A DNA stretch of 20,929 bases from Proteobacteria bacterium UBA1844 (GTDB lineage: Bacteria; Pseudomonadota; Gammaproteobacteria; Steroidobacterales; Woeseiaceae): assembly GCA_002338615.1 (NCBI GenBank), contig DDIS01000147.1, forward strand, positions 18,476-39,404. The letters are read 5' to 3'. A model generated the notes under the pieces. The model did no database searches. It was not told the origin of the DNA and saw only the letters and a program-made list of their open reading frames with translations. Of this stretch, positions 8,266-16,635 are shown in pieces (within the stretch, counting starts at the first letter, position 1; each line of letters opens with the position of its first letter). The position numbers and the translations under genes were made by a program.

Positions 8266-10224
8266 ATGACTGGACAGGGGAGTCTTGGGATCGTGGCCTT
8301 GGAAACTGAAACCCGGCACTACTATTTCGGGGAATTCGAGCTGGATCTCGCGGCTCGCCAGCTCCTGTTGCGTGGCACACCGGTCCATCTCGAACGCCGT
8401 CCGTTCAACTTGCTGGTATTGCTCGTGACGAACGTAGGGCAGCTCGTTTCGCGCGAGGAGGTGATCGAGCAGCTCTGGCCGGCAAATGTGATCATAGATT
8501 TCGACACGGGTCTCAACACGCTGGTACGCAAGGTTCGAAAAGCCCTCGGCGATTCCAGCGAGACACCGCAGTTCGTTGAAACGGTCGCGGGCCACGGTTA
8601 CCGATTCATTGCATCGGTTGCACAGGATAAAGCGCCGGCTCCGATGACGGCCGAGTCACCCGTAATACGGCGGCCGAGGCCATATTTTCCGAAGTATCTG
8701 GGCGCTGCTGCTGTGCTGCTTCTCAGTGCCGTTGTAATCGGCACCTGGTACGCAGGACAGCGGCAGCCCTCGCACACCAGCATCGCCGTATTGCCATTCG
8801 AGAATCTGACGGGTAGTGACGAGTTCGACTATCTCGCGGCAGGGCTCGCCGAAGAAACGAGCCTGTCTTTTTCTCAAATCGACTTGCCAAACCTGCTGGT
8901 GATCGGTGTGGTGTCTACCGAGGCGTTGACCACCTCCGTGCTGCCTTTGCAACAGGTCGGCCGGGAGAACAATATTGATTACATCGTGCAAAGTTCGTTG
9001 CGTCAGGATGGCCGGCATATCCGGGTCAATTCCCGATTGATTCGTGTGAATGACAGTGCACAAATCTGGTCTGCATCTTTTGACCGGGAATTGACCAACG
9101 TGCTTGGCCTGCAGCGCGAACTCAGCATTGCGATTGCCGAGCAAGTACGGCAGCACCTGTCACCGGATGTTGCGGCGGCAATCGACCACCGACAAACGCA
9201 GAATCCGGAGGCTTACCAGCTGTACCTGAAGGGGCGCTATGAGTGGACACGATTCTCGCCAACATCGGTGCCGCGGGCGATACAGTACTACCAGCAGGCC
9301 GTTGCAACAGACCCGGGCTATGCGCTTGCGTGGGCCGGTATGGCACATGCGCTGATTACCTCGACGGTGACTGCGGCGACAGGCGTAGAGTCCGTTCGCG
9401 AGGCTTCGCTACACGCCCTGCAGCAGGCATTGGAATACGGACCCAACCTTGCTGAAACACAATTGGCGCTTGGTTCCTACTATTTCTTCCTTGACCGGAA
9501 TTTCGCGGCAGCCGAGGAAGCCGCCCGGCGCGCCGTGCAGCTCGACCCGAATAGTGCGATGTCGTACATGTTCCTGGGAATCGTTCTGTCGACGCGTGAC
9601 AATTTTATCGAAGCCCGCGCCATGTTGCGCAGAGCGCGAGAACTCGACCCCCTGTTTCCGCTCATGTTTGCAAACTCGGCCAATGTTTCACTGATGGCAG
9701 GCGACACCCAATCGGCGCTCGAATTCGCTACCCAGGCCATAGCAATTGACCCGGAATTTTGGGTGGGTTACCAGCATCTTGGCAATGCACTCCGTGAGAC
9801 TGGTCAGCTTGACGCGGCATTGCAGGCCTACACTGAAGCGGAAAAATTGTCGGGAGGTAACGCGCAGGATTCGATTGCATCGCGAGCCTATACGCTCGCA
9901 AAACTTGGCCGCGAAGATGAGACGCGTGAGATTTTGGCAGCGCTGGTTTCGAGGTCAGCAAACCAATACGTGCCACCCTATTCTTTCGCCGTGATACACG
10001 CGAGCCTGGGGGAATCCGATACCGCTTTTGAATGGCTGGAGCTGGCGTTGCAAGAGCGTAGCGGTTGCTTGGCACGGTTCACCAGCGACAGCCGGCTGAA
10101 GTCCTTGCAGTCAGACCCGCGTTTTGAGCCTCTTGCGCGACGCGATGCCTGCATGCCGTCACAGACCACCCTGCCAGATACATTGGTACCCGAACAGGAC
10201 AGATCGTTGTCATCCACTCAGTGA
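8266..10224 (+). CDS. Membrane-anchored winged-helix regulator with FlgO/TolB-like and TPR domains (CadC-like)
   Basis: From the ATG at 8266 this is 652 residues. Residues 18-115 form an OmpR/PhoB-type winged helix (YYFGEFELDLAARQLLLRG at the start, GLNTLVRKVRKALGD as recognition helix, VETVAGHGYRFIA as wing). One membrane segment follows (YLGAAAVLLLSAVVIGTWYAG, about 144-164). The outer part starts with a FlgO/TolB-like region (SIAVLPFENLTGSDEFDYLAAGLAEE) and continues with TPR helices from about 315 to 620. The layout resembles CadC: cytoplasmic DNA binding, periplasmic sensing, no phosphoacceptor domain. Alternative starts are ATG 8224 and GTG 8293; the latter has AGGGGAG ten bases upstream and would also keep the whole DNA-binding domain. 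It is divergent from the TonB receptor gene, which it probably controls. Its stop overlaps that of the convergent DUF2182 gene by seven bases. Confidence 0.93.
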   Translation: MTGQGSLGIVALETETRHYYFGEFELDLAARQLLLRGTPVHLERRPFNLLVLLVTNVGQLVSREEVIEQLWPANVIIDFDTGLNTLVRKVRKALGDSSETPQFVETVAGHGYRFIASVAQDKAPAPMTAESPVIRRPRPYFPKYLGAAAVLLLSAVVIGTWYAGQRQPSHTSIAVLPFENLTGSDEFDYLAAGLAEETSLSFSQIDLPNLLVIGVVSTEALTTSVLPLQQVGRENNIDYIVQSSLRQDGRHIRVNSRLIRVNDSAQIWSASFDRELTNVLGLQRELSIAIAEQVRQHLSPDVAAAIDHRQTQNPEAYQLYLKGRYEWTRFSPTSVPRAIQYYQQAVATDPGYALAWAGMAHALITSTVTAATGVESVREASLHALQQALEYGPNLAETQLALGSYYFFLDRNFAAAEEAARRAVQLDPNSAMSYMFLGIVLSTRDNFIEARAMLRRARELDPLFPLMFANSANVSLMAGDTQSALEFATQAIAIDPEFWVGYQHLGNALRETGQLDAALQAYTEAEKLSGGNAQDSIASRAYTLAKLGREDETREILAALVSRSANQYVPPYSFAVIHASLGESDTAFEWLELALQERSGCLARFTSDSRLKSLQSDPRFEPLARRDACMPSQTTLPDTLVPEQDRSLSSTQ

Positions 10225-11033
10225 CTGAACAACAAGTAGCCGCCGATACCCATCATCAATGCACCGGAACTCCGGGCAAACACGAAGCCAAACGGGGCAA
10301 GCTTCTCCAGTAAGACAACAACTGTCAGGCCGGCGATCCAGACCAGGTTCATGATGCCACCGACGAACAGCAGCAGCATCAGCAGCCAGCAGCAAGCGAC
10401 GCAATAAAGTCCATGTACGAAGCCCATGCGCATAGCGCCTGTGCGCCCGGCCATCCAATACCGGGAAATAAACTCCGCCGGTGAGCGGCAGTGCTTGAGG
10501 CAGGTATTTTTTAATGGCGACAACTGGTAGATGCCGCCCGCAATCAGGAACATGCCCGACAACGTGCGGCTCGTGCTCCACATCAGTATCGCGTGCAGCA
10601 AGCCTGCTTGCTCAAGCGACCATTGCAATAGCGTTGCCAGGACGCTGAATACAAGCCAGGCGAGCAAATAACCACACCCGAATTCTGCCGCCGGTATTGC
10701 CGTACCGGTCATCTGAGCTTTTTTGCTGGCGTGTCGACAGACGCTCGCATACAGCAGGATCGTCGGAGCGGCACTCGGAATCATCATTGCAATCATCATG
10801 GTCCACCACATCATGATCATGGTGATCCAGTAGCTTGTATCCCACGGCGCAGCGGTACCCCAGGAATGCAATGGCGGCGGAAATTTCCAGGTGCTCATCG
10901 CCGCTGCGCTCATGCCGGTCCCGGACCCGCTGTACAAGTACCACCAGCAAAGCAGACAGATGACAAGCAGCCCGAAGCCGGTGATCCACCGATCGCGGCG
11001 AAGCAATGCCTCTGTATGCGTTAGCCGACTCAC
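10218..11033 (-). CDS. DUF2182 integral membrane protein
   Basis: A 271-residue multi-pass membrane protein matching the DUF2182 family (once described as predicted metal-binding membrane proteins). Diagnostic stretches are WWTMMIAMMIPSAAPTILLYA near 76-96, QLSPLKNTCLKHCRSP near 170-184, and GFVHGLYCVACCWLLM near 204-219. Cysteines 178, 182, 211, 214 and 215, with nearby His, sit at segment ends and could hold a metal or a disulfide. I count about five to six hydrophobic segments. The start is GTG at 11031-11033, ten bases after the stop of the DUF1326 gene, with no good ribosome site, so translation is probably coupled. DUF1326 and DUF2182 genes are neighbours in many bacteria. The biochemical function of the family is not established to my knowledge. 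Confidence 0.9.
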   Translation of the reverse strand: MSRLTHTEALLRRDRWITGFGLLVICLLCWWYLYSGSGTGMSAAAMSTWKFPPPLHSWGTAAPWDTSYWITMIMMWWTMMIAMMIPSAAPTILLYASVCRHASKKAQMTGTAIPAAEFGCGYLLAWLVFSVLATLLQWSLEQAGLLHAILMWSTSRTLSGMFLIAGGIYQLSPLKNTCLKHCRSPAEFISRYWMAGRTGAMRMGFVHGLYCVACCWLLMLLLFVGGIMNLVWIAGLTVVVLLEKLAPFGFVFARSSGALMMGIGGYLLFSH

Positions 11034-11043
11034 CGCAAGCTGG

Positions 11044-11685
11044 CTAAGCGGCTTTGCTTTTGACGACCCCGTGATTATTCAGATGAAGGCGCGCAAATTG
11101 TGCGTACGAGTCTTTGTGCGACATTGCTATCGGTCCGCGTGTTTTGAATGTCGCGCTGCCCATCTCCGCCAGCGAGTACTCAAAGCCATTTGGCAAATCG
11201 ATTCGCACACGATGCTCCTCGCCGGTGACCGGATTTCGTATGGGGACACCGGAACTTTCAGCAATGCCGTCGACGAAAACGCGTCCAGTTCGGGCGTCAA
11301 CGTCGACGTCAATTTCGATCGCTTTAAACTCCGGATCGAACACCTTGGCCATCGTGCCGGCAAAGACGTTCCAGATCGTCGCACCAGGATCCGTCTCGTT
11401 GCCACTCAAGATGGTTAACAGTGCCTGTCGCTGCGCATCGTCCGCTTTTTCGTCGATAACCATCAGCGCCTTGCCGCCACCTTCGTGAATCGGCCCCGGC
11501 CACCACATAATCCCGACAGCGCTAAGGCCATCGAGCCTGGTCGTACCGAAGTTTCCTTTGACGATGTGAAAGCCGGCCATCGCTTCGCAGTTGCCGTTTG
11601 TCGGCAGCGCATTGAACTGGCACGGACAACCGTAAGCACAATTACAGGCTACGAGCTCGTGTCCTTGAATTTCCCAGGGCGTCAT
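11044..11685 (-). CDS. DUF1326 protein with CxCxxxCxC cluster
   Basis: The ATG at 11683-11685 is preceded by AGGGGGG nine bases upstream and gives 213 residues. An 18-residue upstream extension in the same frame lacks this support. The N-terminus carries CNCAYGCPC (Cys14, 16, 20, 22) plus Cys33, the conserved signature of DUF1326. The rest is a beta-rich domain with GIMWWPGPIHEGGGKA near residue 56-71 and ends in a basic tail. No signal peptide or membrane segment is visible. The cysteine cluster suggests metal (copper or zinc) or redox chemistry, but this is inference. It is the first gene of a unit with the DUF2182 membrane protein ten bases downstream, so the two products probably act together. 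It is divergent from the D-amino acid dehydrogenase gene. Confidence 0.92.
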   Translation of the reverse strand: MTPWEIQGHELVACNCAYGCPCQFNALPTNGNCEAMAGFHIVKGNFGTTRLDGLSAVGIMWWPGPIHEGGGKALMVIDEKADDAQRQALLTILSGNETDPGATIWNVFAGTMAKVFDPEFKAIEIDVDVDARTGRVFVDGIAESSGVPIRNPVTGEEHRVRIDLPNGFEYSLAEMGSATFKTRGPIAMSHKDSYAQFARLHLNNHGVVKSKAA

Positions 11686-11716
11686 CGTTGCATCCCCCCT
11701 CGTGGATAAATCGAAA

Positions 11717-11735
11717 GGGCCGGCGAATGCGGCCC
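11717..11735 (-). other. GC-rich hairpin in the DUF1326 leader
   Basis: On the minus strand GGGCCG and CGGCCC flank a seven-base loop, followed by TTTCGATTT, some 30 bases upstream of the DUF1326 start. It looks like a weak terminator or attenuator in the 5' leader. The T content after the stem is poor, so a plain leader hairpin is as likely. Confidence 0.3.
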
Positions 11736-11891
11736 CCACCGTAATCAGCTTGCCAATTTTATCACAAAGCTGCGAGTGGCCGGGGCGGCTATAGGCAGGT
11801 GGCTACTGTCTGTCACACCATTACGCTTGCCAAACCGGTTCCGGCAACAGCGTGGCCGCGTCCGTGTTTCGTTTCGGCCCGAATCGAAGGT

Positions 11892-11897
11892 TATACT
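11892..11897 (+). promoter_or_regulatory. Possible -10 element for the D-amino acid operon
   Basis: TATACT (five of six with TATAAT) lies 40 bases before the dehydrogenase ATG, in a less GC-rich patch. No clear -35 sits 16-18 bases upstream (TCGTTT at 17), so the promoter may need an activator or may not be real. Confidence 0.3.
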
Positions 11898-11936
11898 CTG
11901 ACCACCCACCTGTTGCGGTCCCTGCCAGTAGTTCCT

Positions 11937-13145
11937 ATGCATGTAATTGTTCTTGGCGCCGGTGTTATCGGAGTTACAACGGCCTACTACCTCGCTGAGC
12001 GCGGCTATGACGTCACGGTTCTGGAGCGTGCCAGTGACGTTGCAAGCGCGACCAGTTTTGCAAATGCCTGCCAGCTTTCCTACAGCTTCACCGATGCGCT
12101 GGCGAACCCGGCATTTTTGCGTCAGCTGCCCGGCCTGCTAAGCGGCAAGGATCATGGCAGCCACATTCGCCTGTCCCCGGCACTTGCGCGCTGGGGCTTG
12201 CACTTTCTTCGCCAGTGTACGACCCGGCGAGCGCGGGATAATACGCTTGGATTGCTTGCGCTGGCGCTGCGCTCACAAAGCTTGCTCGAAGAAATCCGGA
12301 AAGAGCTCAGTTTCGACTTCGGCTACCGGCCGGCGGGCAAACTGGTATTGCTCGGCACCAACGAAACCTTCGCTGCCGCGCTACCGGCAACGGAACTCAA
12401 ACGCGCGCATGGCAGTGACGCGACAGTAGTGGACCGGCAGGCAACGATTGAGATAGAACCTGCGCTCGCGCACATCAGCAAGGACTTTGTCGGTGCAATT
12501 TATTCGGCAGGCGACGAGCTTGGCGACGCACGCCTGTTCAGCAGGGGCTTGCAACAACACCTCGAACAAAGTGGACGGGTCCAGTTTGAATTCGGTGCCA
12601 ATATTCAAGGCTTGCGCATGCGGGGCCAGAGGGTAAGCGGTGTCGACACGACGACCGCGTATGAAGCGGATGCCGTCGTAGTGTGCCTTGGTGCCTGGAG
12701 CGAAGCGATTCTCAAACCCTTGCGGATCGATCCACACATCTACCCGGTGCGTGGTTACAGCGTAACGCTACCGCTTGGCGCGCACCCTCCGTCCGTCAGC
12801 GTCTCCTCCATCCGCGAGCGGATCGTGTTCAGCCGCATCCATGACACAATGCGGATTGCCGGTTTTGCGGATTTTGCCGGCTTCAATACCGGCAACGACA
12901 CGCATCGCATCAACACGCTGCTGGAGGTTGCCCGCAACGTCGCGCCGTATGCAGCCGACTACGCGGCCGAGGACACTCATAGCTGGGGTGGCTTCAGGCC
13001 AATCACACCGAGTGGACTGCCACTGGTGGGCAAGACGCGATTTGATGGCCTGTACCTCAATGCGGGCCATGGCATGCTCGGTTGGACGCTTGCCTGCGTA
13101 TCCGCACATGATGCGGCCGAAGCCGTGGCCGCCGGCAAGTCCTGA
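11937..13145 (+). CDS. dadA: D-amino acid dehydrogenase (FAD-dependent)
   Basis: From the ATG at 11937 the protein has 402 residues and begins with the FAD-binding fold MHVIVLGAGVIGVTTAYYLAERGYDVTVLER (GAGVIG as GxGxxG), exactly where the family starts. Upstream in-frame codons to 11799 are not protein-like. Further matches to E. coli DadA are SFANACQLSYSF, DELGDARLFSRGL, YPVRGYSVTLP, FAGFNT, the WGGFRPITPSGLPLVG block and the closing LNAGHGMLGWTLACVSA. DadA oxidises D-amino acids to 2-oxo acids and ammonia and passes electrons to the quinone pool at the inner membrane. It is slightly shorter than E. coli DadA (432). The next gene, 22 bases downstream, encodes a deacylase for N-acyl-D-amino acids, which would supply the substrate. 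Other DAO-fold amine oxidases are possible but fit less well. Confidence 0.92.
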   Translation: MHVIVLGAGVIGVTTAYYLAERGYDVTVLERASDVASATSFANACQLSYSFTDALANPAFLRQLPGLLSGKDHGSHIRLSPALARWGLHFLRQCTTRRARDNTLGLLALALRSQSLLEEIRKELSFDFGYRPAGKLVLLGTNETFAAALPATELKRAHGSDATVVDRQATIEIEPALAHISKDFVGAIYSAGDELGDARLFSRGLQQHLEQSGRVQFEFGANIQGLRMRGQRVSGVDTTTAYEADAVVVCLGAWSEAILKPLRIDPHIYPVRGYSVTLPLGAHPPSVSVSSIRERIVFSRIHDTMRIAGFADFAGFNTGNDTHRINTLLEVARNVAPYAADYAAEDTHSWGGFRPITPSGLPLVGKTRFDGLYLNAGHGMLGWTLACVSAHDAAEAVAAGKS

Positions 13146-13167
13146 TGCGATCGTACGCACGCGCTTC

Positions 13168-14757
13168 ATGAAACCGCTTTTCTGGATAGTATTGTTGTCG
13201 CAGCTCGCCGCCTGCGCGTCGCACCCGGGGCCTGCGCCTACTGCGAAGGATAGCCCTGTATTTGATATCCTCGTTGTCGGCGGCACTGTCTATGACGGCG
13301 GGCTCGCCGCTGGTGTGGTCGGCAATATTGGTATCCGGGACGGCTATATCGCCACACTGCATGCGGACGCTGATGCAAAGGCCCGAACAATCATCGATGC
13401 GAGCGATTTGATCGTCGTACCTGGTTTTATCGACCCGCACACGCACGCGGGCGCGGATTTGCTCGATCCCGAGCGCAATTCCAATCTCAACTACCTGATG
13501 CAAGGCGTCACCACCGTATTTATCGGCAACGATGGCGGTGGCTTGCCGGGCGGGGCGACGGTGCTGGCAAGTTTCGAAAACCAGGGCATCGGCACGAACC
13601 TTGCGTTTTTTTCGGGACACGGCTCGATCCGGGAAGCCGTGATGGGGCGCGATGACCGCGCGCCGAACGCCGCAGAACTGACGGCGATGCAGGAACGGGT
13701 TGCCGCGGATATGGAACTCGGCGCGCTCGGACTCTCGACCGGTCTTTATTACGTGCCTGGCACCTACGCCGGGACAGATGAAGTCGTTGCACTCGCAAAA
13801 GTAGCCGCCGCAGCCGGTGGCGTCTACGACACGCATATACGTGACGAGAGCAACTACAACATCGGCGTGCTGGGCGCTATCGCGGAGACCATCGAAATTG
13901 CTCAGCGCGCAGCCATCCCGGTGAATATTTCGCATATCAAGGCATTGGGTCAGGATGTCTGGGGCCAAAGTGCCGACATGATTGCCCTGATCGACGCGGC
14001 GCGTGCCGAAGGCGCGCTGGTTACGGCAAACCAGTATCCCTGGCGTGCATCGGGAACACGCTTGAGTGCCGCACTGATTCCACGCTGGGCGCTGGCGGGC
14101 TCGAAGCAGGAGGTTGCGAATCGCCTCGTGGACCCTGATCAAGGTCCACGGATCCGGGCGGCAATGAGCGCCAACCTCAAGCGCCGTGGCGGCCCGGCAT
14201 CCCAGCTCATCACCGGGCCCGGCAGCCCGTACCAGGGTAAGTCGCTCAGCGAAATCGCGGCCGAACAAAACGTCGATCCGATCACCGTCGCCGTCGAAAT
14301 CATCATGAGTGAGGATCCGCCGATCGCGTCGTTCGTCATGCAGGAGGACGACATACTGCGACTCGCGGTCCAGCCCTGGGTCATGACCGGCTCGGACGGA
14401 TCGCCCGGCCACCCGCGCAAATTCGCGACCTACCCGAAAGCCTGGCAGCAACTCGTAACGACCGGACTCCTCACCACCGAACAATTTGTGCACCGAAGTT
14501 CGGGACAAGTGGCGCACACGTTCGGGCTGTGCAAGCGCGGCTACCTCAAGCCCGGCTACAGCGCGGACATCGCCATCATCGACCCGGCCGGCTTTATTGC
14601 CAACGCCAGCTACCAGGCGCCCACCAAACTCAGCGCAGGCGTGCACTACCTGATCGTCAACGGGGTTGTCGCTATCGACGAGCAGCACTACGCCGGCGAG
14701 CTGCCGGGGCAGGTGTTGCGGCACCACGGTTGCGACACATCGGTCGCCCGGGATTAG
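13168..14757 (+). CDS. N-acyl-D-amino-acid deacylase (D-aminoacylase family), lipoprotein
   Basis: A 529-residue amidohydrolase with a lipoprotein signal, MKPLFWIVLLSQLAAC, lipid-modified Cys at 16. The metal-site motifs are present: PGFIDPHTHAGADL (H91, H93), THIRDES (H223), SHIKALG (H256) and the catalytic Asp in GSDGSPGHPRKF (D410). The family hydrolyses N-acyl-D-amino acids to a free D-amino acid and a carboxylate. One oddity is the GVTTV...GN-x-G segment, which in characterised D-aminoacylases carries a metal-bridging Cys; here it reads GNDG (D122). Substrate or metal use may therefore differ. Reading further upstream to 12775 would overlap dadA in another frame and bury the signal peptide, so I reject it. 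The gene sits between dadA (22 bases) and pabBC (30 bases), with no strong ribosome site, suggesting one transcript. The lipid anchor implies action in the periplasm or at the outer membrane. Confidence 0.9.
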   Translation: MKPLFWIVLLSQLAACASHPGPAPTAKDSPVFDILVVGGTVYDGGLAAGVVGNIGIRDGYIATLHADADAKARTIIDASDLIVVPGFIDPHTHAGADLLDPERNSNLNYLMQGVTTVFIGNDGGGLPGGATVLASFENQGIGTNLAFFSGHGSIREAVMGRDDRAPNAAELTAMQERVAADMELGALGLSTGLYYVPGTYAGTDEVVALAKVAAAAGGVYDTHIRDESNYNIGVLGAIAETIEIAQRAAIPVNISHIKALGQDVWGQSADMIALIDAARAEGALVTANQYPWRASGTRLSAALIPRWALAGSKQEVANRLVDPDQGPRIRAAMSANLKRRGGPASQLITGPGSPYQGKSLSEIAAEQNVDPITVAVEIIMSEDPPIASFVMQEDDILRLAVQPWVMTGSDGSPGHPRKFATYPKAWQQLVTTGLLTTEQFVHRSSGQVAHTFGLCKRGYLKPGYSADIAIIDPAGFIANASYQAPTKLSAGVHYLIVNGVVAIDEQHYAGELPGQVLRHHGCDTSVARD

Positions 14758-14787
14758 AGCTCGAAACGCGACGGGCACTGACAATTC

Positions 14788-16527
14788 ATGCTTACTAGAA
14801 TCCTGTTGCGAGAAGGTCCGTCGAGTCAATGGTTGTTGTTCGAATCGCCGCGGGATGTTCTCTTGGCGGGCAACGTCACCGCTGTTAAAGAGACCCTGGC
14901 AGAGATCGAGCGACGCGTAACAGAAGACAAGCTGTTTGCTGCGGGCTACATTGCATACGAAGCGGCACCCGGCTTTGACGAGGCGCTCAAGACGCGGCCG
15001 GGGGGACAGATTCCCCTGCTGTGTTTTGGCCTGTTCGATGCGTGCACAAAGCTCGATGCGTTGCCGGAGGCGTCCGGTTCCGAGCCTCCTGACACACGTT
15101 GGAAATTGAACGGCACAAGAGATCAGTACCGGCACGCGATAAGCAGGATCAGGCAACATATTGCGCGTGGCAACTGCTACCAGGTCAACTACAGCCTGCG
15201 GCAAACGAGTGCGTTCGCAGGCGATGCGTGGCAGCTGTTCCTGCATATCGCCGCCGATGCACCTTATGCCGCATACCTCGAATTCGAGGAATTCGCCCTC
15301 GTGTCCGCCTCACCGGAACTGCTGTTCCGCCTGGACGGGGATACGATTCATTGTCGGCCGATGAAAGGCACTGCGGCACGCGGTATGACGCTGGCGGCAG
15401 ACCGCGTCGCGCGGCATACGCTGGCCAATTCGACCAAGAACCGGGCCGAAAACATCATGATCACGGACATGGTGCGCAACGACCTCGGCCGTGTTGCAGT
15501 GTCGGGATCCGTTACGGCGAACCCGCTTTACGCACTGGAAAAATACCCCACACTTTGGCAAATGACGTCGACCGTTACCGCGACCAGCAACGCCGGCATC
15601 AGCGCAATCATGGCGGCACTGTTTCCTGCCGCGTCCATAACAGGAGCACCTAAAGCCGCAAGCATGGCGATCATTGCCGAACTCGAGGACACGCCCCGGG
15701 GGATATACACGGGCAGCATCGGCTATTTCGATTCGAAGCGCCATGCGACATTCAATGTTGCTATTCGTACGGCCGTCGTCGACAAAGCCGGCAGCACGGC
15801 AACATACGGTGTGGGTGGCGGTATCGTCTGGGACTCCGAAGCCGACGATGAATACGAAGAGTGCCTGAACAAATCGCAGGTCCTTCGATCCAGCACCGGC
15901 GCGCAGCACTTCCAGCTCCTCGAAACCCTTCGCTGGACACGCGAGGATGGCTGTTTCCTGTTGTCCGAACACCTCGACCGCCTGCAGGACTCAGCGGAGT
16001 ACTTCGACTTCGCGTGCGACCGGGCCGCGATCGAACAAGAGTTTGCACATCTCGGCACGACGCTCACAGCGGGTCGCAGCAGGTTACGTTTAACGCTGAA
16101 TCGAGCGGGTCAATTTTCGATTACACATGAAGACCTCGCAATGACAATCAATGACTCCGGTTACCGCATACGGCTGGCAGCCGGGCCAATTGAAATCCAC
16201 AATCCGTTTCTCTATCACAAGACAACCCACCGCGAAGTATACGAGCAAGCGCGACAGTCGGTTGCCGATTGCGATGATGTTCTGCTTTGGAACAAGGAAG
16301 GATTCATCACTGAAACGACGATCGCGAATGTGCTCGTTGAAATTGACAACAAGCTCGCAACGCCACCCGTTGAGTGCGGCCTGTTGGCCGGAACCTTGCG
16401 CCGGTATCTGCTGGACGAGGGCAGTATTATCGAACGAAAAATACACGTCGATGATCTCGAACAGATGGAGACCCTGGAACTGATTAATTCTGTGCGCGGC
16501 AGGTTCACGGCAAGCTTGTGCCATTAG
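14788..16527 (+). CDS. pabBC: Fused aminodeoxychorismate synthase component I / aminodeoxychorismate lyase (PabB-PabC)
   Basis: A 579-residue two-domain enzyme for p-aminobenzoate, the folate precursor. Residues 1-370 are a chorismate-binding domain: GNCYQVNYSLR (128-138), SASPELLF (173-180), PMKGTAARG (191-199), TDMVRNDLGRV, ITGAPKAASM (284-293), RGIYTGSIGY and GGGIVWDSEADDEYEE. Lys193 in PMKGT is the PabB-type nucleophile; anthranilate synthase has Ala there, so TrpE is excluded. Residues 375-579 are a class IV aminotransferase fold (PabC): FQLLETLRW, HLDRLQDSAEYF, HKTTHR (Lys478 the likely PLP lysine), NKEGFITETTIANV and CGLLAGTLRRYLL. The ammonia-supplying PabA is not in the window. The ATG at 14788 follows the deacylase stop by 30 bases, without a clear ribosome site. 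Fused PabB-PabC proteins are known in several bacterial groups. Confidence 0.94.
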   Translation: MLTRILLREGPSSQWLLFESPRDVLLAGNVTAVKETLAEIERRVTEDKLFAAGYIAYEAAPGFDEALKTRPGGQIPLLCFGLFDACTKLDALPEASGSEPPDTRWKLNGTRDQYRHAISRIRQHIARGNCYQVNYSLRQTSAFAGDAWQLFLHIAADAPYAAYLEFEEFALVSASPELLFRLDGDTIHCRPMKGTAARGMTLAADRVARHTLANSTKNRAENIMITDMVRNDLGRVAVSGSVTANPLYALEKYPTLWQMTSTVTATSNAGISAIMAALFPAASITGAPKAASMAIIAELEDTPRGIYTGSIGYFDSKRHATFNVAIRTAVVDKAGSTATYGVGGGIVWDSEADDEYEECLNKSQVLRSSTGAQHFQLLETLRWTREDGCFLLSEHLDRLQDSAEYFDFACDRAAIEQEFAHLGTTLTAGRSRLRLTLNRAGQFSITHEDLAMTINDSGYRIRLAAGPIEIHNPFLYHKTTHREVYEQARQSVADCDDVLLWNKEGFITETTIANVLVEIDNKLATPPVECGLLAGTLRRYLLDEGSIIERKIHVDDLEQMETLELINSVRGRFTASLCH

Positions 16528-16635
16528 CAGTTGTGCAACCAGGTAAGCCACCGCAAGCCGGGCCAGCGATGGTATGGTGTGCGGCGAGTCGAGCTGCGTC
16601 AGAACAAGATACCGGGAATCGAGCCAGAGAAAGCC

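Noticed and set aside
7580..8380. A 266-codon minus-strand frame across the receptor start and the regulator start.
   Set aside because: Arg- and Pro-rich composition, overlaps the signal peptide and plug of the receptor in another frame and the regulator in antisense.
12775..13167. An upstream extension of the deacylase frame.
   Set aside because: It overlaps dadA in another frame and would bury the lipoprotein signal that starts at 13168.
13057..15246. A 729-codon open frame on the minus strand opposite the deacylase and pabBC.
   Set aside because: It is antisense to two genes with clear catalytic motifs, is extremely rich in Arg, Val and Gly, and shows no recognisable domain; it is a shadow of GC-rich codon use.
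14788..16527. Anthranilate synthase component I (TrpE) as the identity of the chorismate-binding domain.
   Set aside because: The active-site stretch is PMKGT with Lys, typical of PabB, and a PabC-like domain is fused to it.
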